Below are positions 58,487 to 64,000 of a DNA stretch of 64,000 bases, one piece after another (within the stretch, counting starts at the first letter, position 1; each line of letters opens with the position of its first letter). The translations under genes were made by a program, and so were the position numbers. Source of the DNA: Endothia cerciana (lineage: Eukaryota; Ascomycota; Sordariomycetes; Diaporthales; Cryphonectriaceae). The stretch is from contig JALRMH010000001.1 in the NCBI GenBank assembly GCA_026119935.1, forward strand, positions 682,001-746,000, given 5' to 3'. Under the pieces are notes generated by a model, which ran no database searches, was not told where the DNA came from, and saw nothing but the letters and a program-made list of their open reading frames with translations.

Positions 58487-59324
58487 TGCCGGACAGGCAC
58501 GAGGGGGCTGATCCGCAGTGGCTGCTGCACGTTGGGTCCTCGAGGTGCTGGCAATGCATATCCCGCAGGCATACACTGGGTCCATGGGAATACAACTCCA
58601 TTCCAAGCCAGCCGGCCGGCGCTGTTCAGCACTCTGGCATGGAGGCGTGTGTGCTGCTGTTCCACCTGTCCATCCCCTCATACCCTCATCTCAGCCTCAT
58701 CACAGAAATCTTTTGCCGGTCCACGGGCCATCATCTGACCACCTCTAATCGAGCTTTGCACCCGCGCCCGCATCAAACCGGACGCGACCCGGGTCACCCG
58801 GGTTCTTTTGCCGGAACTAGCTGTTGCTGAGGTAGCGGCTGATTGTCCTGTATATCTCTGGAGGAGGCGCTGCTGCTGGCCGGACCAAGAGACTATGGGA
58901 CACTCGGGAACGAAGAAGTGTGCGGGTTCGGGGAGCCCACAGAAAAAAAGAAACTGGACACCGTGGTCGGAACTGCTCGTGGGCGTGTCGAAAGGAGGCC
59001 AGAGTTATGGCACAGGCTTAGACACCGATGGCTCGACCAGGCACAGGCTAGGAACAATAGCCAGGCCGATCGCACATATACGTTTCCTCACATGACATCA
59101 AAGCCGTAGAAGATGTATTCAGAAAAGAAGAAGAAGAAGAGACAAGACAAAAAAAACTTGAGCAAAACGAAAAGCCGACCATTTCTGCCCATATATATAT
59201 ATATATATACATACACACACACGCCGGCCCGGGTCGAGAGGACTATGCAGCGTTCACCCCACGACCGGACAATACTGTACAGAAGAAATATCCTATCCAA
59301 GCTGAAGGCGGAAAAAATTACAAG
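58487..59324. other. intergenic region with TA repeat
   Basis: 838 bases after the rhomboid gene. A TA/CA run at 59191-59222 lies about 100 bases upstream of the next, broken, gene. No supported gene. Confidence 0.55.
59191..59222. repeat. TA then CA dinucleotide run
   Basis: About nine TA units passing into a short CA run in intergenic DNA. Confidence 0.85.
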
Positions 59325-59829
59325 ATGGCCTTCAACGCTCACTACTTCTCCTCGATGGAGGACACCTTCCACGCCTCCCCTCCTGCTCCCCCAACAACAA
59401 CAACAACAGATACTCCCGTCCACGTCTTAGCACAAGCCGTCCTCACACGGATAGACCCCACGGCCGCACTCATGACCGCCCAGATCCTACGAGACGCACC
59501 GCCCTGGACCCGGACAGCAGCAGCAGCGGCACCGGCAGCCGGCGGAGGAGATCGCGACGGCCTTGAAGGAGGAGGCAGAGAGGGTACGGGCGTTGCGGGA
59601 CCAGGGACAAGAAGCCCGGATGTTCTACCCTGCTTTCCACTGATGTGTCGGCGAGCTTGTGCTCCTGTACCTATACCACAGGTCACCGCCCGGAGACGGG
59701 GCCCGGTGGATTCGGGCGTGAAAGAAAGGAGGCGTGGAGATGATATGGGTTCATGTTGTGAGGAAATGGCTGCCGGAGAGATGGGACAGCGATATCAGGG
59801 CACAGATGGCCAACTTGAGAGAGGCTTGA
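59325..59829 (+). pseudogene. decayed small protein-coding gene (one frameshift, two in-frame stops)
   Basis: The first part reads well from an ATG with good context at 59325 (CAAGATGGCC): MAFNAHYFSSMEDTF, then DTPVHVLAQAVLTRIDP and AALMTAQILRD. Between about 59476 and 59545, around a CAG-rich stretch, sense moves to the +1 frame, where EEIATALKEEAERVRALRDQ and ARMFYPAFH follow. That frame is cut by TGA at 59641-59643, continues as GELVLLYLYHRSPPGDGARW, is cut again by TGA at 59719-59721, and resumes as KKGGVEMIWVHVVRKWLPER to a final stop at 59827. Each block has the helical, amphipathic composition of a real protein, and the later blocks lie in one constant frame across both stops. No GT..AG intron removes either stop while keeping the blocks. 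I do not recognise the family. Alternatives: assembly errors, or an intact gene whose introns I misread. Confidence 0.6.
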
Positions 59830-60401
59830 ATTAAATGTTCAGCGATACAGAATTGTCAGAGGCTTGAAAGGGGCCTTAGGGCAGAGCAGAGAGAATTCAA
59901 AGCAGACACGTAGATTGAAAACTCTAGGTGATCTGGCCCCATGGCAGCTGTTGTTGACTAGCGAGTAGTGATATAAATGCTCGTCGTATTAAAATCATAG
60001 GGAAAGCCTGGCCGACCTGCTATTGTCCCGCCATGCTCATATTGTTTGTTGTCGTTTGTGCGTGCTCACTTAGTCCGCCAGTAATGCCGCCTCCTGGCAC
60101 TCGGGAGACAACACCGTCCTCGTCGACAGATGATGTCGTGGTATCTCAACCCCCAAACAGCCACTCCAACACGCGTGCAAAAGCAGAACCGTTGGCGCCC
60201 CCTCCTCCCGGAAGAAAAATAAATGAGACATAGGGAAGCTGTCCAAGTTTAGATCAACACACCACGCCTAGCAGCGACCTGGCCGTACTGCAACTGCTTC
60301 ATCCAGCTGCTCGCCCTTGATCTTGAGCACCGGACCCTCTCGGCTTGGGGCTGATATTCGGTCGGACCAGATGTCTGATCATCCGTTTGCCAGCTCTGCC
60401 C
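59830..60401. other. intergenic region after the broken gene
   Basis: 572 bases, convergent between the broken gene and the tail-membrane protein gene. Nothing recognised. Confidence 0.6.
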
Positions 60402-61908
60402 CTAGGCCATCACACTTCGGGCCATGCCGGTGCCCCATCGCCACCTTTTCAGTGTTCCCGTGCCCGTGCTGCGTATAACCTCGCCGCCACATGACGAGGA
60501 GTTCATCCCTGCGCTCAGGTTTCCGGTCCCACTTGCTGAGCTGATGATATCCTGCCGGCCGACCTCGCGGCCAACAACGAACCCGGCACCAAAGCCCACA
60601 ACGGAAACCAACAGTACGACGCCTGTGCCGAGCACCCAAGTAAGAGTCGCAGGACTGATCCAGGTCACGGTGTTGTCATCCACGGCTGACACAGATGTCC
60701 TCTTCTTCTTGGCCGCCCTTTGAGACCTGGACTGCCCCGTGGACGCGGTTCTCTTGCCCTTGTCCTCCTTGGGCGCGACAGACGCAGGTTGACTCTGCAC
60801 ACTCGAATCGGACGTAGTCCGGGTCGCGGGCTGGCGTGAACGCGGGGATAACTTTGGCGCCGCCGGACCAACAAGCGGTGAGTTTTCATTTCCCAGCTCC
60901 GACTCCGGGACCAGCCTCAGCTCCATCGGCTGGGTGCTCGAGCCAACACCTGCACCCATCATCGGCTCTCCTGAAGAGAGACCGCTGACGGTCTGGTTCC
61001 TCCGTCCTGGCAGGCTCTTAGCGGCCGCTGCACAGGAGAGGAGGGTCGTGAGAGATGCACGCAGGGCCTCATCTCGGTCGGCCTGGTAGGAAGGGTTCCT
61101 GAAGTCTGTACGGGCACGATTGTGTGACCTGTGAGACGCCGGTGATGCTCTCCCATGAGGATGGTGCGGGGGTATAGCGGAGTTTGTGGAATAGCTGCGC
61201 TGGTTCAGGTGGGCAGGCGGGTGTGTAAATGCATTAGGCTGCGGCCGGAAGCTCTGTGTCGGCGACGGCCGGCCAAGAGCGGTACCATCGTCGTCCTCCT
61301 CCGAGTCGGACAGGTCGGCACCGGGTCCAATCGCAGTTTGCGATCGCCGGAGGCCCTTAGGGCCGAGCCCAGGCCTTGTGTCCGTATTTTCGGTAGATGA
61401 AGTCATCAAGCGATCGTCCTCGCTCTCCGTCTCGTCATACTCCTCTTGGCTACTCGTGCCCGACCGTGCTGTACCATGGTTCACGACGTGGGACTGGGGC
61501 ATCTGCTGTCGCACGGACTGGTGGTAATGGTGTTGCAGTCGCCTTCGCCGGGGCGGGTAGGACTGATTACCGACGCGCAGACCGGTAGTGACGATGTCTT
61601 CGCCGATGGAAGAGAGGGAGGAGGAGGACGGCTGGGAGGCGATCTCGACCCATGATTCTTCAGATGCTGTCAGTTGCGGCTGATGAAGAGCACCACCCCC
61701 ACACACCCCCCCGGGGGCAAATGATGCGGTGCAGTTCATTCCTGTCTCCCGGAAGCGACTCACCGTCACTGCGCTGGGCCTGCGACCCTGCTCCTGCTCC
61801 TGTAGGGCTCCTCGAGATGGTGTCTGCAGTCGAGGTAGGGTCGGAGAGGGAGGCGCGGGTTAGACGGCCGCCACCACCAAGATGGCTCTGCTGCTGAGGG
61901 GCGGCCAT
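60402..61908 (-). CDS. disordered protein with AIM-like motif and C-terminal membrane helix
   Basis: Two exons: 61764-61908 and 60402-61666, giving 469 residues. The 97-base intron (GTGAGT, CTGAC, ACAG) joins AQRSD to ASEESWVEIASQ. At that junction an acidic W-x-x-I motif appears (EESWVEI, Trp54 to Ile57), the form of an Atg8-interacting motif, followed by a Ser run. The middle is Ser/Arg/His-rich and disordered, with acidic patches (EEYDETESEDD, LSDSEEDDD). A short conserved-looking helix is RDEALRASLTTLLSCAAAAK. Basic KKKR residues precede a single transmembrane helix near 388-412 (WVLGTGVVLLVSVVGFGAGF), which leaves a tail of about 55 residues. N-terminal AIM, long disordered arm and C-terminal anchor are the layout of organelle autophagy receptors; this role is inference. 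A conserved fungal membrane protein of other function is equally possible. The ATG at 61908 is the first downstream of a stop-free but low-complexity leader. Confidence 0.7.
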
Positions 61909-64000
61909 GTCGGCGGTGAAGTAAGCCGGGCGGGATGGGTGCGAGAGAGGATGCGGGCGAACTCTCAAGAGTTTGTAGGGCCCGAAGAGGGTGAGAGCAG
62001 GAGGGAGACAGGAGAGGAGGAGAGGAGAGATGATGATCCGTGATATCTGACACTGCGGCCTGCGACCCGTCGAGTCTAGAGAAAGAGAAGTGAGAGAGTG
62101 AGAGAGAGAGAGAAACCCCGGTCGCCTGCCGTGTAAGTCCAGGCTCCACAGAGGATGGAAGGAGGCAGGACTATGACCCCTCCTCCTGGAGTCTCGAGAT
62201 TGTACAGGACGCCCCAGGCCCAGCCCCAAGACCCACACACAGTCCTCTGTAGGCCTCTGTGGCCCTCTCTTATCGATATCGACACGGACAGCCGCTGCCA
62301 GATGGCCCAATGCGGTTGAGAGAGACGACTGGGTCGGTGGGGGTGGGAGGTCGGTGAGATTTCGTCTATCTGTCAGAAATGACAGCCGGTTGTGGAAAAG
62401 GAGGCCGTGAACAGAGGAAGACAGGAGACAAAGGCGAAGACTCCATCCCCCGACAAAAAGAAGGGACACGGAGCCACTGCGGTATGTAGCTGGTGGACGC
62501 CCCCCAGTACGGTCACGCCTCAGCAGGTACCGTCACGTCGCAGGAAAGGGACGAGCCTGGCGCCAGGTGCGGGTGCAGTGCGTGACGTGCAGGGAAGATT
62601 GTACTATACTACCTTTGTGAGTCTCCTTTGTCCCGCCGTCTGGGCTACATGTAATTTCGATGGAGGGGGAGGCTGGGGCGATGAGGAGATGGGGGAGCGC
62701 ACCCAAATCCTTCCCCCCCCCCCCCCCAGAGACACGAGCCCGTGATACAGTATGGTACAGCCCATGAGTAGTCCCCGCGCCCACACACCCCCGCGAGGCC
62801 GGCAAGGACGGAGTCACTAGGTAAAACATGCGCGAGAGACTGTCTCGGAACAGGGCGTGGGCAGGCGCTGGCAGTGGCCTGGACTCCCTTGTCAAGTGGC
62901 CTGGATATCAGGCTGATCTGCATCGCGCCCCCCAAACTTCTAACCGGGACATCCCACTAAGCCAGGCATGGCGAGTCCACCTGGACAACCCCCAAGCCTC
63001 AGGACTTGGTCTTCTGACTGGCCAGCGACGCCGTCACAGGGGGCCCGAGAGAGAGGGGCAGCACGGCACAATGACGCTATGCGCGCCCCCCATCACCTCG
63101 GGATACTACATGGTGTGTGTATGATGGCGACGACATCGGCCGATTTTGCATCGCTGTGGTTCAACCTGGCTGTCCCGATATATTATGTTTTCCGTTCACC
63201 ATGTTTCGTGCAGGGCGGGAACAGACGTTTCTCGTTCCAGAATATCCACTCCTCAAGCGATCCGGGTCGGCGCACTCCGGGCCCCGGAAGGGAGGGGGCA
63301 TGTCGACGTGATTGGTCGGCGCTGAGGCCTTTACCAGCTACGTCAAGTTCAACGTCGGGTTACGCGGTGATATTCTCGGACTCGTATGGATTACGTGTGG
63401 TCGATCGTATCCTACAGCTATCAAAGAAAGGTATGGACCGGGAGAGGGGGAAAGGACACGAACGGGATCTCGGCCGATGGGGCATACTTACCGGCTCAAC
63501 AAGTCAACCAGAGTGCTCTTGATGATTTGCATCGCCAGCCAGTGAGCGTTCCGAAAGTAGAGAATGTGCCCTTCGATGCCTTCGGTGTCATGTGTGATTA
63601 CTGCGCGCCCGACGTGTGGAGAAGCGCACGAAAGACTTTTGTAAACCCTCAACGCCGTCTAAAGCCCACGAATGATGACCTGTCAGGAGATCGCAAGACG
63701 TCAATCGACATCAAGCATCCCGACAGGCAGAAAACCCCACAGGAGCCCACAGAAGGAGGAGGAAACCCATCATCTGAGTGATGCCCACAAGAGCAAGAGC
63801 AGACAGACACTGGCAGTGTCTTCAGTGTGCGAGGCACACGAACCCACACATCAGGAACAAGCCCACAGGTATCGTATCGTGACTTTTCGCAAAGCCACAT
63901 CGCAAAGCTCATAGATCCGCAAGGGATCGTGAAGTTCCGACGCCGACAACCCACAAAGCCCACTGAAATGCCCACAGAGCCCTCAGAACCCATCATGTGC
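61909..64000. other. intergenic region, right edge of window
   Basis: 2.1 kb upstream of the tail-membrane gene. It has a GA-rich stretch near 62090-62112 and a 15-C tract. Past 63.65 kb a CCCACAGA-like word recurs irregularly to the window end, which may be low-complexity coding or non-coding sequence cut by the edge. No gene I can support. Confidence 0.5.
62713..62727. repeat. poly-C tract, 15 bases
   Basis: Uninterrupted C run about 0.8 kb upstream of the gene ending at 61908. Confidence 0.9.

Noticed and set aside
62968..63522. 184-codon plus-strand frame near the right edge
   Set aside because: No motif, mixed low-complexity composition and no supporting splice or start context.
63650..64000. 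recurring CCCACAGA-like words at the right edge
   Set aside because: Spacing is irregular and copies are imperfect. It is not a CRISPR array or a clean tandem repeat, and the window ends before it can be judged.

Overview
This window is nuclear DNA of a filamentous ascomycete (Pezizomycotina, most likely a Sordariomycete). Genes are GC-rich and carry short introns, mostly 50 to 90 bases, with GTRNGT donors, CTGAC/CTAAC branch sites and YAG acceptors. Proteins have the long Ser/Pro-rich linkers of moulds, and the gene set (adenylate cyclase with RA, LRR and PP2C-like parts, CnxG, RTC4, fungal MBOAT acyltransferase) is that of a mould rather than a yeast, plant or animal. I see no bacterial genes, transposon, CRISPR array, rRNA gene or convincing tRNA gene.

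Layout, left to right: a RhoGEF-BAR-SH3 polarity protein (-, 1895-7899); a 3.2 kb divergent intergenic region; telomerase reverse transcriptase TERT in seven exons (+, 11126-15146), convergent with a wax-synthase-like membrane acyltransferase (-, 15583-17404); the large adenylate cyclase (-, 18778-26052) with a 3.8 kb upstream region; RTC4 (-, 29831-31651); dynactin p50 (-, 32349-33789), divergent from cnxG, the molybdopterin synthase small subunit (+, 34308-34610); a small PSI-like membrane protein (-, 34681-35248); COG4 (-, 35741-38345); a small unrecognised spliced gene (-, 39564-39901); PMR1 Golgi Ca/Mn ATPase (-, 40649-43986); cohesin RAD21 (+, 45685-47651); two unrecognised fungal proteins (+, 50475-51923 and -, 52689-53489); GMP synthase GUA1 with nine exons, one of them 18 bases (+, 54047-56294); a rhomboid-family protein (+, 56711-58486); a broken gene (+, 59325-59829); and a tail-membrane protein with an Atg8-binding-like motif (-, 60402-61908). 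The last 2 kb holds no gene I can support.

There is no operon or obvious cluster; these are mostly housekeeping genes. Three touch chromosome ends or chromatids (TERT, RTC4, RAD21), two serve the Golgi (COG4, PMR1) and two serve polarity or motor transport (RhoGEF-BAR, dynactin), but their adjacency looks incidental. Features that stand out are the 18-base micro-exon in GUA1, the loss of metal-ligand residues in the PP2C-like part of adenylate cyclase, the SSG end of CnxG, the GASS rhomboid motif, the decayed gene at 59.3-59.8 kb, the AIM-plus-membrane-anchor protein, and nine intergenic C or G homopolymer tracts of 12 to 16 bases. All splice sites were read by eye from frame continuity and family conservation, with no transcript evidence.
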